In this document: positions 32,188-42,218 of the stretch, piece by piece
Layout: every line of letters starts with the position of its first letter
Position numbering within the stretch: the first letter of the stretch is position 1
From: Aculops lycopersici
Taxonomy: Eukaryota; Arthropoda; Arachnida; Trombidiformes; Eriophyidae
Length of the DNA: 64,000 nt
Reading direction: 5' to 3'
NCBI GenBank assembly: GCA_015350385.1
Contig: WNKI01000003.1
Coordinates: 1,459,730 to 1,523,729 of the forward strand
Position numbers and translations under genes: made by a program
The notes under the pieces: generated by a model
Told to the model about the DNA's origin: nothing
The model's database searches: none
Seen by the model: only the letters and a program-made list of their open reading frames with translations

Positions 32188-32899
32188 TTATGCTCTCCGG
32201 AATGCTATTGAGCTGCGAGCCCTCGCGAGAGAACGCCGGCACATCAGTCTCGCGGTTGTGCGGAGTAGTCTGGCCTCGAATGAGAATGGAATCCGTCGGG
32301 TACATTGGGCACAGGTACTCGTCCATGGCGCCGTCTTGCGCAACCTTCGAGCTCTTGAGCTTCGAAAACCACAGTCTCGACTTCCTCGGCGTCCTAATCT
32401 CCGTCAACGGGTTTAGCTGCTGGCCCGTCGAGGTCTGTCGGTGCAATCGCCTCCTCGCGTAGTTGCCAAGCTTGGCGCGTATTTTCACGTGCTCGCGCAG
32501 ATTGTGTATCTCGCGCTTGTTATTGTCGTGCTAGTTTCGTTATTGCATCCGTTGCCTTGGGCATGTTCACCGGCTGTACCGCTATTGGCTTCTTGTTTCA
32601 GGGTCAGAGATAATCGTTGTGTATCTGTGGTGTGTGTGATTTCCGCTTGTCGAGTGCTTTCTTTGGGCGCTGGCTGGCTGACGGGTTCCGTCGAGGATAC
32701 TGATTGCTGCTTCGAGTCGATGGAAGAGGCACTCGGCTCAACATTATGGGCCTGACTCTTCTTGCTACTGCCAGTCGTGGAAACTGAAATGGACTCTTGT
32801 CGTTGCTGCTCCTCCTCTACTTTGGAGTCATTGTTTCTCTCACTCTTGTTGATTTGGTTACTGCTAGTGCTCGGGATTTCTTGTTGCTGCCGATGATGA

Positions 32900-32937
<38 letters not shown>

Positions 32938-33163
32938 TGTTGGATTTTGCACTGCCTTTTGGCCAGATTTGCGTGCCCTTTGAGCATCACGTTTTCTCTT
33001 GCTCTTGGACGGCGACTTAGATGGACTGATTGGCTCGCTACTACTTGAACCTGGTAAAGCTGGAGGTGGATGCTTTGTGGGAGAACTCTGCTGGCTAGAT
33101 GATGGCGTGGAAGTCATCTCGTCGTCATTGGTAGTAGACATTGAAGAGCTGAGATCATGGACA
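31695..33163 (-). pseudogene. Truncated duplicate of the liprin-beta locus
   Basis: Direct-orientation copy of the locus at 38800-42445, lying 7.1 kb away (9.3 kb at its other end). It keeps most of the N-terminal Ser/Gln-rich region (MSTTNDDEM onward at 33141) and the last 85 or so liprin-beta codons, including LCPMYP. About 2.12 kb is missing (equivalent to 39563-41680: most of the coiled coil and all three SAM domains), plus about 61 bases (equivalent to 41753-41814). The joins shift the frame, and the N-terminal part runs to an early stop at 32485. The first 37 codons of the intact gene are also absent. The 3' UTR intron and the 5' UTR donor (33444-33439) are retained, so it arose by DNA duplication, not retroposition. 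Poly-Gln is 12 residues here and 10 in the intact gene. Confidence 0.85.
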
Positions 33164-33284
33164 TACCTCAGCTATCGTCGCTTACTATGATTCTTTATGA
33201 TCATTGAGCTGCTTCCCCGAGTTGGTTCAGTCGTCGATATACATCAATCCCGAGATTTTGTTCCAAATCGCAGCCTCCGTGACT

Positions 33285-33640
33285 GCAATGAATGCATCTG
33301 GAATGTGGGTGAGGGAAACAACTGAGTCTAGATCTAACAACGGACCCGACATTTCTCCCCCGAACGATGATACAATTAATCGATCATCAATTTACAGTTT
33401 GGCTGTAATAATATAAGGAAGGCTGACAAATGGCTACAACTTACACAGTCCTCCGCCGACGAAAGTACATGCTGCTTTTGTCTGTCACGACGAAGAGGTG
33501 TAGCGAACTTCTTCGCAGTCACTTCGCTCTCTAAGAACATGCTGCTCTGTTGTCGCAGGGCCCAAAGGAGCAGGTCAATAGTACGCAATCTCCGCTGTTT
33601 TGGCAATCGAAGTAGCGCACTAATTTTCTCAACACTGTAT
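33285..33640 (-). repeat. Diverged copy of the liprin-beta 5' flank
   Basis: Aligns by eye with 42611-42980 at roughly 80% identity with indels (shared AATGCAT, GAGTCTA, ATCGATCATCAA, CCTCCGCCGAC, AGTACATGCTGCTT blocks). This is far lower than the 99% seen in the neighbouring gene body. The splice donor GTAAGT is conserved in both copies. Confidence 0.75.
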
Positions 33641-34168
33641 TCGACTCACGCCGAATCCACAAGTGATCGGCTCAGGCGACTTGAGGTACCGTGTGAGTTC
33701 GACAATGGTCAAACTCACAGTTACACTACCGCAACTTTTTCGGGTGAGCAGGAGCCAATTGGAGGCTTTCGGCTATCTTGTGTGAGCCGATCGTTCGTCA
33801 GTTTGCACTTCGCGCAGAAAGTTGCCGCATAAATTTGAGTCCGGCGTCCTAATTACCAAGCTAATTCCCTTGATCTTTCACTCTTTTCTTTCTAGATCAA
33901 ATAGCTAAACATCAAGCTTAATTGTGTTGGTATGGATTGAATCCTAGAGTTACCATATTGTCGCTTATATCGGGGAGTCTATCTACTCACAAGTATCCTT
34001 GAGGCAAGTGATTGAGGTTGACAACAGCGCCAACCTAACAGACATACTTGATCATGTTAACGAAATGATACTTTGAAATGTTTAATCCTCTAGTTGATGT
34101 ACAGATATGACCTTTATATTCATGATAATTTTATACTCGAATATTGGATATTTACAAAAAAAAATCCC
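33641..34168. other. Intergenic region downstream of the 34.2 kb gene
   Basis: No gene seen. A minus-strand ATTAAA at 34080-34085 may end the secreted-protein gene that stops at 34169. Confidence 0.4.
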
Positions 34169-35098
34169 CTACGCTCTACGTCGCATCATGGGATCCTCTC
34201 TGGCTGGATAACCACCTGTTCTCTTGTCGTCGATTAGATTGTTCACCATACTCTGTAGTTTATCCTGTTCGCTAACCAAAGTTTCCAGCTTATTCAAATG
34301 TGCCATTGATGTTAATACATGCCTCTCGCTAGCAGCCGATTCCATATGCTTCTTCTTATGCTTTTTGTGCTTCTTATGCTCGTGTTCATGGTGATGCTCT
34401 TCGTGGTGATGGTGATGATGTGGCTTCACATACTTGTATATAACCTCCTTCTCCTTTTCCTTCTCCTTCTTCTTGTATGGAATTGGAATCACGAATGGAA
34501 GAACTGTCTTTTTAATAACGAGTTTCTTTACAATCGGACTGGACTTCTTGGGAACGGGAATGATTGCGGCAAATACAGCCAATATGGCAACTAAAAATGC
34601 GGCTACCGCCGCAGCAAAGGCTGCAAAAACGGCGCTAATTGGTGTCGCCCCCGAGGCAACGGCGGCCAAGAATGCCGCAAGGGCAGCAACTAATGCAGCC
34701 ACCGGCGCTGGGAGGGGAGTTGGAACGGGAACCGGAAGCTGACGATCGATGGCAGTCGGAACTTGCCTGTTGAGCAGGGTTGACGTAAGCGATTGCCTCG
34801 GCGCGCTAGGTGGATGTAGATCGCCCGATAAAGCTCTAAGGGCCGTCATTGAGTCGATGTTTGTTTGAGTGGAGCCCCGATTGCCGCCACTATTGATGGC
34901 CGTGATTAGGGCAATCGCCTCGGCTGTGCTCATACTTCCGCTCCCGCTTTTGAAATCCAAATTTGTTCCAACAATGTTACGCAACGATCTATTTAGCACC
35001 CTGGAGGCCATCATTGTGCCAAGCGTTCGTTGAGCATATATTGGATCATTGTTCATGAATAACCAAGCGTATAGGATTACCGTTAGCCATCTTTGCAT
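34169..35098 (-). CDS. Ala-rich, His-rich secreted protein
   Basis: Frame of 309 aa from the ATG at 35098, chosen because it starts a signal peptide (MQRWLTVILYAWLFM, cleavage likely after IYAQ). The open frame continues about 99 codons upstream, but that part has no protein-like character. A long Ala/Val hydrophobic segment lies in the middle (PAPVAALVAALAAFLAAVA and on to FLVAILAVFAAIIPVP), enough for one or two membrane helices or a silk-like core. Next come a Lys/Glu run (KKKEKEKEKEVIYKY), a His run (KPHHHHHHEEHHHEHEHKK) and a charged helical C-terminus (NKLETLVSEQDKLQSMVNN). His-rich tails are common in arthropod cuticular or metal-binding secreted proteins. Family not recognised; metal binding is an inference. 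Confidence 0.7.
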   Translation of the reverse strand: MQRWLTVILYAWLFMNNDPIYAQRTLGTMMASRVLNRSLRNIVGTNLDFKSGSGSMSTAEAIALITAINSGGNRGSTQTNIDSMTALRALSGDLHPPSAPRQSLTSTLLNRQVPTAIDRQLPVPVPTPLPAPVAALVAALAAFLAAVASGATPISAVFAAFAAAVAAFLVAILAVFAAIIPVPKKSSPIVKKLVIKKTVLPFVIPIPYKKKEKEKEKEVIYKYVKPHHHHHHEEHHHEHEHKKHKKHKKKHMESAASERHVLTSMAHLNKLETLVSEQDKLQSMVNNLIDDKRTGGYPAREDPMMRRRA

Positions 35099-36240
35099 GC
35101 CTCGAATTTTAAATTTTGAATACTTAAAATTGAGGTAGTTTTGATTTAATGGTGGAATATTTGTTCTGGTGCATCTGATTGAAAGTTCAGCGACAGGTGA
35201 GCAGCAGTTGCTGTGACCCGGCAATGACTTCATGTTTCCCTCCTTCTCCTCCGACTTGCTTGGTTTTCTGAATTGAATCGCCGATTGTTTTGATGGATCT
35301 GATCTCCCATTGATCTCACTATCAATTATCCTTACTCCTCCTCGCCTTCCTTCTCGCATACAGCATTTGATATTTCGATGATTTGTGGTGATCATTCCTC
35401 AATTCGATGAGAAAATAACGACAATTATAACAATAACAATCAAACTCGTCGAAATTCATCCAAAACTTTTGTGATCTACATTCTCTTCGAAGTTCTAGAT
35501 CCAAGAGAGCAAAAGATTTGAAGCCATTTTTGTGGCGAAAGACGCAGAGCAACTGATCTAGTCTTGGCTTGAGTTTAATGTTGCACTCCTCTGTGAGGTG
35601 TTATTTTTAGAAGGTTCCTAAGTTTCTTGTGTCCGCCTTCGTCGATGATCAGTAAATCGTTGCCGACAACAACAATAGGTGGACAAAGTGACAGTAGAGG
35701 TGGAGAAAGAAGGAAAGAGAGAAGGAGAGAAGGAGAGGAGGAGAGAGTGAGAAAAAGGAAGGAATGGATAATGATGCGAATGCCTCAGGAGTCATTAGTT
35801 TCCAATTGGGGAACATAACAAGAACTGGAGAGCTTTTTCGCAACCGAACCTCGTGCAAAAAATCTTGCTTTCTATTCCAGGTAAGAGATGTAGACACAAC
35901 ACTGAGCTTGGAAGACATTAACTTGCGAATTGTTTTGTTTAGTTCTGTCTGAGTACTACTGAGGGGAGCTGACACCTTTTGGACACCTGTTGTTGTTGCT
36001 GTTGTAATGAGACTTTCAAAGGTCTTTAGAGTTTTATTGGGCTATTCGCTGCTACTCCTACTTCTTTAAAGATTCCTGTGAGAGAGAAAACAAGCATAAG
36101 CTAGAGTTAGCAGTTTGTGTATCTGTTTGTTTTATATTATATATCTATTCGGTGGTATATTGTGTATAAATCCAAGCCGATAACCATCAGCAGCTGATTA
36201 CTACAACAACATGTTGCCATTCTGTCCTGTTACTCCATGT
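35099..36240. other. Intergenic region with a GA-rich tract
   Basis: Upstream region of the 34.2 kb gene and 3' region of the 36.2 kb gene, both on the minus strand. A minus-strand AATAAA at 36033-36038 is a plausible poly(A) signal for the latter. No other gene seen. Confidence 0.45.
35697..35767. repeat. Polypurine (GA-rich) tract
   Basis: About 70 bases almost entirely A and G on the plus strand (GGTGGAGAAAGAAGG onward), a sequence able to adopt triplex structure. Confidence 0.8.
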
Positions 36241-36981
36241 CTAGTTCACCAGGTTTGCAGTATCCTCTTCCGTTGGCTTGTGATTAGCAGGTTGAGGTGC
36301 TGCTGCAGCAGCCTGTTGAAGTAGCAGCTCACCTGTCAACGACTTGGCCCGCTTCTGATGTTGTTGTTGCTGTTGTCCACTTGTTATTGCTGTCGTCGCT
36401 GGCGAGTACTTTTTGGTCAGCTCGTCGATTGTGGAAGAAACATGTTCAATGAGATCAATCAAACTGCCTCCGTTTCCGCCCGCCAATCGTGCGCCGCCTT
36501 GTTCATTCAATGAGCGCTTCCTATTTAGTGCGCCCACTTGAGGATAGCCGAAGCCACCGTTGTAGCCGCCACCAAAACCGCCACCAAATGGGGATGCCAT
36601 CATCATGGTTAGAAGGGGCAGCAGTAGGAGCATTCCACCAGCGGCAATCAAGATGATTGGCAAAATGGACAAAAATGGGCTACTTGTTAGGGCTCCCTGG
36701 CGTTGGCTCAATCCGTTGAAGGCATCAAACAGCGAGGGCATTGCCGACGAGTAGTGGCCAGTTTGAGCTGATGGCGAGTTGACATAGGTGCTCGGCTTCA
36801 CCTGGTACGACCAAAGTGGTTGCGAGGACGAAGCCGATTCCGATTGGACACCGTTCACGCCGCCATTGGTGTTTGCGGCGGAAGTTGGAAGCACCGCCTG
36901 GCCAAGGGCATGGGTTAGAACCGAGGAGAGAATAAACATCAGCACCAGTTGGGGTTTGTTGGTTTTCTTGATTAGGCCCAT
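36241..36981 (-). CDS. Small secreted or membrane protein with Gly/Phe and Gln-rich segments
   Basis: Single-exon frame of 246 aa with a signal peptide (KPQLVLMFILSSVLTHALG, cleavage likely after ALGQA). A strongly hydrophobic segment (SILPIILIAAGGMLLLLPLL, about 106-125) should span or associate with a membrane. It is followed by a Gly-rich stretch (FGGGFGGGYNGGFGYP), a helical patch (LIDLIEHVSSTIDELTKKY) and a Gln/Ala-rich tail. It has a strong core promoter at 37192-37223. The plan (signal peptide, hydrophobic core, Gly or Ala bias, helical end) resembles its neighbour at 34.2 kb, but I see no alignable identity. Family not recognised. Confidence 0.7.
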   Translation of the reverse strand: MGLIKKTNKPQLVLMFILSSVLTHALGQAVLPTSAANTNGGVNGVQSESASSSQPLWSYQVKPSTYVNSPSAQTGHYSSAMPSLFDAFNGLSQRQGALTSSPFLSILPIILIAAGGMLLLLPLLTMMMASPFGGGFGGGYNGGFGYPQVGALNRKRSLNEQGGARLAGGNGGSLIDLIEHVSSTIDELTKKYSPATTAITSGQQQQQHQKRAKSLTGELLLQQAAAAAPQPANHKPTEEDTANLVN

Positions 36982-37191
36982 GGTGTTGGTGATATGGTCG
37001 CTGGTAGTGGTATTGGTTGCAGTGAAGATTTGTATTTTGATTTGATGTTTTACTGGTGAAAGTGGTATCTAGTTTTGCTTGCTTGACGTTGAAAGTGCTC
37101 TGTCTCGAGAATGAGTAACACTAATCTTCCCCTAAAATTTTTCTTGATCTTCGAATCAACTTTTATTTCTTTATTCTAGTTACAAATGAAC

Positions 37192-37223
37192 ACTGATTCG
37201 ACTCACCTACCGTCTCTTATATA
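37192..37223 (-). promoter_or_regulatory. TATA box plus TCAGT initiator of the 36.2 kb gene
   Basis: On the minus strand TATATAAG (37223-37216) lies 29 bases upstream of the A of TCAGT (37196-37192), the classic arthropod initiator. The ATG is about 213 bases further on. This is the clearest core promoter in the window. Confidence 0.75.
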
Positions 37224-37224
37224 G

Positions 37225-38777
37225 TGGTCATCATCAACAAGCATTCAATTTACAGCTAACTCATTCGCTCTCCGTTGAGTTCCTTCCTGCGCGACATTCG
37301 ATCTCTACCTGTCACTTTTTCAACTGGCCACTCAGGTCCGATTCAACAGGAGACCGGATGTCGCCCATTGGACTTGAGCGACGACTCGCCTCCGGCCATT
37401 GAAATCTTTGAACCCAGTGGAGTGGGAGAAAGTGGAGAAAGTGAAAGGTAGACTGCGAGTTTCTCTATCTCAAGTTTCAATTGGAGAAAGTCTTTGCCAT
37501 TTGACTCGATTCCACTAGACCCGACCCGACTCGACTCAACTCGAGTGGAAGAAATCCACCAATTTGGACCTCACCCACTTTGAGTCGCCTTAAGAGTGAC
37601 CAAACGTTTAGTCATTCTTGCGACTCCTTGAACCTTCATTGTTGGGTGCGTTCACCTCCAACTTCCTCCCGAATCTCTTGTTGCTAGTATTGCCGCCGTC
37701 TCAGCATATAAACACAATAAGAATTTTATGAATGAATGCTATTTCCTATTCGTCTCGCGAAGTGTCTGCCTGTCTGTCTGTTTAGTTGACTACACAAGAC
37801 AGAGAGCATCATGTGGTTGGTTATGCAACTCGCTGTGGCTCATGCTTGTCGATTGTTTATGTAGGTGGCCGTGCAGTGATCTTGTAGCAATGTCATGCTG
37901 TGATTTACATAGTATTCAGTCTTCTATTGTAATCAGCTGTCACCAATAGCGACAACACCAAACAGCGAAGAGATGAAATGGACACACTAACCTCGAGGGT
38001 CGCGCGGCGGAAGCTGCAGGTTTGGTGTGGAAATCAAACAAAGAGTGAAAGTGATGCGGTTTTGTTCAATTATCTTGGATTGAATAGAACTCTTCTCGTC
38101 TTGTGAATGGACGAGAGGCAAAGACAGATGGTGCTGCCGCTAGTTGCAAACTACAGGATATGAGTCAACAAGAGGAGCGGAGTAGAATCGACAGGTAGCT
38201 CTTCTTGATTGAGATTCACATTGGTGATTCTAATACGACAACGGTGGACCAAAAAACAAAACTGGAGAGTAGCTGAAAGATTGATCCGCAGTTTCTTCGT
38301 CAAAATCATCTTTGTGGCTCAGCAACTTTAAGGCGGCGAAATACTGAATGATGGGTGAGCAAGTGTGTTCGCCATACATCAAGTTAGGCGGGTCCAAATT
38401 TGGACATCATTTTGATGCACCAATAATAACTCCATTTGTTTCACGTCCCTTCTTTGTTTGTCAAACGGCGGACTCGTTCAAAGGATTCGTGAAGCTTTAG
38501 CATCTGGAGGCCGAATTGAGGTTGATGATTGCTTGTCCGTGGTAAAGACTATCGTGACGGACTAGAGTGACGATATGAATCGCAACAGGTTGATCGCGAG
38601 TGCTCTGAGTTACCTTCTAACTAATTGTAGCTACTTGGTTTTTGAGCCGATAGTCGAAGGATAACAAATGATGTAACTCGAGTCAAATCGTTACCAAAAT
38701 GATTCGGTTGCTAGTAAGATTAGGGCCACAAAAGAAGAGTAATGACAGAACGCAAGCGGAGATCAGGTCGAATAATA
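37225..38777. other. Intergenic region upstream of the 36.2 kb gene
   Basis: 1.5 kb between the 36.2 kb gene promoter and the 3' end of the intact liprin-beta locus. I see no gene, RNA or repeat of note in it. Confidence 0.45.
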
Positions 38778-39292
38778 TCAGAAGATATTGATCTGGATTT
38801 TTAATACATGTAGCTCCGTCCTTCCTGAGGGTAGCGTTCCTTTTGACAAGTGCGAGGAAACCCTTAGTTGTGGACAGCCCTTTAATCTAGCACAAAACTC
38901 CTCTGACCACGAGTCTTGGACATGACTGGGCGGCCATGGTGATGAGATTGTGCAAAGCTTATCAACAAACAGATCAATTGTTTCATATTGCAACGGTAGG
39001 TATACTTCTGGCGTCGGGTCTAGTTGGCGAGCAGGGGACACTAGATTTTAGTTAGGCAACTGTCATTCCAATCTACGTGAATCTTGTTCATGTGGAGAAA
39101 ATGTAGCTCGTCGTCCATGGATGCAATTGTTTGATCTATGAAATTGCTCCTTGGTATTGACAGCCTTTACTTTGGCACTCGTAAATCCCGCCCACTAGAA
39201 TCGGATATCTAACTCAAGGGGCTCTACTGGAGTGCGGACAACAGGTGTCGATTGTGCTCGTGCACCGCTAACTTACCTTGTTCGTCAAACAT
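38778..39292 (-). CDS. Small spliced ORF, copy 2, overlapping the liprin-beta stop
   Basis: Predicted exons: complement of 39277..39292 and 38778..39040, 92 aa. The ATG (39292-39290) lies just inside the end of liprin-beta in a different frame and overlaps its stop as ATGTTTGA. After MFDEQ a consensus donor AAG/GTAAGT leads over a 236-base intron, with TAACTAAAATCTAG at its 3' end. The next exon is open through its whole length (SPARQLDPTPEVYLPLQYE, then SWSEEFCARLKGCPQ) and joins in phase. In the liprin-beta frame the same exon is soon closed. The sequence looks protein-like, with Trp, Cys and a hydrophobic helix, and no repeat. I do not recognise it. It could be a downstream cistron of the liprin-beta mRNA, a separate overlapping gene, or a chance frame in a 3' UTR exon. 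Confidence 0.45.
39041..39276 (-). other. Predicted intron after the liprin-beta stop codon
   Basis: GTAAGT donor (39276-39271) and CTAG acceptor (39042-39041). The liprin-beta stop is only 8 bases before the donor, so this junction would not trigger nonsense-mediated decay. The same intron is kept in the duplicate at 31936..32171. Confidence 0.6.
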
Positions 39293-42186
39293 TTATGCTC
39301 TCCGGAATGCTATTGAGCTGCGAGCCCTCGCGAGAGAACGCCGGCACATCAGTCTTGCGGTTGTGCGGAGTAGTCTGGCCTCGAATGAGAATGGAATCCG
39401 TCGGGTACATTGGGCACAGGTACTCGTCCATGGCGCCGTCTTGCGCAACCTTCGAGCTCTTGAGCTTCGAAAACCACAGTCTCGACTTCCTCGGCGTCCT
39501 AATCTCCGTCAACGGGTTTAGCTGCTGGCCCGTCGAGGTCTGTCGGTGCAACCGCTTCCTCTCGGCCAGCTCTTTGCCTAGCAAACCCTCGAAAAACGTC
39601 GACATGTGACGCCGCAACAGGGTCCTGCTCATCGGAATGCTGAGCAGAGAGCACATAGTGTCGATGTTGAATCCGTCCTCCAAAATCAGCAGGCCACCGT
39701 GCACACCACTACCACGTAGGTTTGGCGCGAACTCTGCGAAGTCGATCATTCGCAGCCACTCCATAACCCGGTGGCAAGTCCACAGAGGCACCTCGATGTT
39801 GGGCGAACCAGAGTCGCTCGACTGCTTTAGAGACGCCGCGTTTGCATTGCTCGAGACTAGATTCATTTGTTGTCGCATCATTTCCATTTGCTCCGCCTCC
39901 TCTGCCGTAGCCCGCCTCTTCAACACCTGCAAGTCAAAGTTTATCGACCTCAGAACCTTGATGCCGCACTTTATCGAAGCGTGGTGCAACAGACTCTTCA
40001 CATTCATGCTCACCAGATCGTCCACGGTTAGGTAGTTGAGCACTCGACCGTCGACGCGGGCGTTGATGAAGGCCTCCTTGTACTGCGGCAACCCGATGTC
40101 ATCCAACCACCTCGCCACCCACAGATAGTCCAGCTTGGCCGCCGCCTTTGTCACCTTATCACAGTCGCCATTGAGCTCAGAGATGGCCAGTCGCAATTTC
40201 TTCCGGTGGATGGGATTCGTGATGCCGAGTCCCTTGTCGACCTCGGCGGGTGTTGCGTTCATAATGTGAGCACCGCACCTGACCCATCGTCGACAGTTCG
40301 GAGCGTACATGCTCAGACCAATCATTGTGAGCCACTCGACTAGCATGTCAGTATCCCACTCGGCGAACGGTTTGTCGGTTTGAAAGCTGGACTGTCGACG
40401 GGTACTCAAGTGCGACCGCATGTCGGTCGGGTTTGCCATGGTCGATCGAGTGGCTCCTCTCTTAAACGGACTTGCAACCGGCGTCACTGTAGGTGTACTT
40501 GACAGATCAGTTTTGCTGTTCAAGTTCGAGTTGCTATCAGACTCAGACCTTCTGAACTTGTCGAATATCTTCTTCAGGCTACCTGATAACTTGACAGGTG
40601 TGGACGGCGTTCTATTAGGAAGACTAGGCGGATCTTGGCGATCAGGTGATGTTCTTTTGACTGGTACCTCTTGCTTTGGGATAACCTCGTTATTATTACC
40701 GATCGTTGAGTAGTGAGAGGACTCGATGGCATTGGACGGGGAGCCTTGAGGTAAACTTTCCGCGGACGCCTCAATCTCTAACGAAGCAGCTGGTCTTGGG
40801 ACGAAGTCTTGTATTGTTACGGCTTGAGCGGGTTTTGCGTCCACAGGTTTTGAGCTGCTTGCACTACGATTCGTGCTGCTTGAATCGTCCAAGTTTGTCA
40901 CCTTGCAAGGCGTGTTGTCGAGTTCTTCTCGATTTGCAGTGGGTTGCATATACAAGTTCTGGCTGTTGTCTTCTAATGTGTCTGCGAAGGGACTTTTCAT
41001 CGAACGAGGCATCGTCCTATAGTTACGGCCTCTCAGAACTGGCGTTGTTGGATCGTCCACCAGAGTAGACGTAATCCTATCGAAGGCGCTATAGTTCGAC
41101 GATCCGTACAACGGCTGTAGATGTCTCTCCAACACCAACGGCCGCTTGCTCGGGGTCAGCTCTTCAGGAACCCCTGCCCATACCGTGGCATCCTTATCGC
41201 AAGCCTTGAGTTGGTTCGTAGAGTTGCGAGTGCTCGCGGCCTCTGCCAACATTGAGGATCTGATGTACGAGTTGCGACAAAACTCAGAGTTCGAGCGACC
41301 TGTTGTCGCGTACGCCTGCTGCGGGTCTTGTCGACCAGTCTTACTTGAGCTGCCGTTCAAAGCCAAGGTGGACGACGGATTTGTTTGCATGCGAGTCATC
41401 TTTAGTTTCAGTATTGATATCTCAGTCTCGCGCTCCATCAGGGTCGCATTGAGAACACGAACTAACTCGTCGCTCTCGAACTTGTTCTTCTCGTGCACAC
41501 TTATTTGCGACTTGAGCCGCGTGACCATCTGGTTTAGGCTTTCGTTTTCGGTCTCGAGACGAGAGCGAATGGTGAGCTCCTGCTGTAGGAGCTTTTCGAA
41601 CTGGTTGCAAGTCTTGGTGGTGCTCAGAAGCGAGGTCTCCAGTTCCTTAATCTTGCTGCCTTGCGACTTGAGCTTCTCGACGTAGTTGCCGAGCTTGGCG
41701 TCGCGAATTTTCACGTGTTCGCGCAGATTGTGCATCTCGCGCTTGTAATTGTCTTGCTGCCGCCTCCACCAACTGTTGCTATCGTGCCCGTGTACATGCT
41801 TTGTTTTGGTGTTCGTGTTAGTTTCGTTATTGCATCCGTTGCCTTGGGCATGTTCACCGGCTGTACCGCTATTGGCTTCTTGTTTCAGGGTCGGAGATAA
41901 TCGTTGTGTATCTGTGGTGTGTGTGATTTCCGCTTGTCGAGTGCTTTCTTTGGGCGCTGGCTGGCTGACGGGTTCCGTCGAGGATACTGATTGCTGCTTC
42001 GAGTCGATGGAAGAGGCACTCGGCTCAACATTATGGGCCTGACTCTTCTTGCTACTGCCAGTCGTGGAAACTGAAATGGACTCTTGTCGTTGCTGCTCCT
42101 CCTCTACTTTGGAGTCATTGTTTCTCTCACTCTTGTTGATTTGGTTACTGCTAGTGCTCGGGATTTCTTGTTGCTGCCGATGATGA

Positions 42187-42218
<32 letters not shown>

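Noticed and set aside
32127..32462. Plus-strand frames of about 100 codons repeated at 39232-39609
   Set aside because: They are antisense shadows of the liprin-beta C-terminus, repeated only because the locus is duplicated.
31695..33163. The liprin-beta duplicate as a retropseudogene
   Set aside because: It keeps the intron after the stop codon and the 5' UTR donor, and has no poly(A) tail, so it was duplicated as DNA.
34169..35395. The longer 408-codon form of the Ala/His-rich protein
   Set aside because: The first 99 codons have no protein-like features and would bury the signal peptide; the ATG at 35098 is preferred.
38778..39040. The downstream exon as an alternative C-terminus of liprin-beta
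   Set aside because: The liprin-beta frame stops before the donor and would enter this exon in a phase that closes quickly; the protein already ends normally after LCPM.
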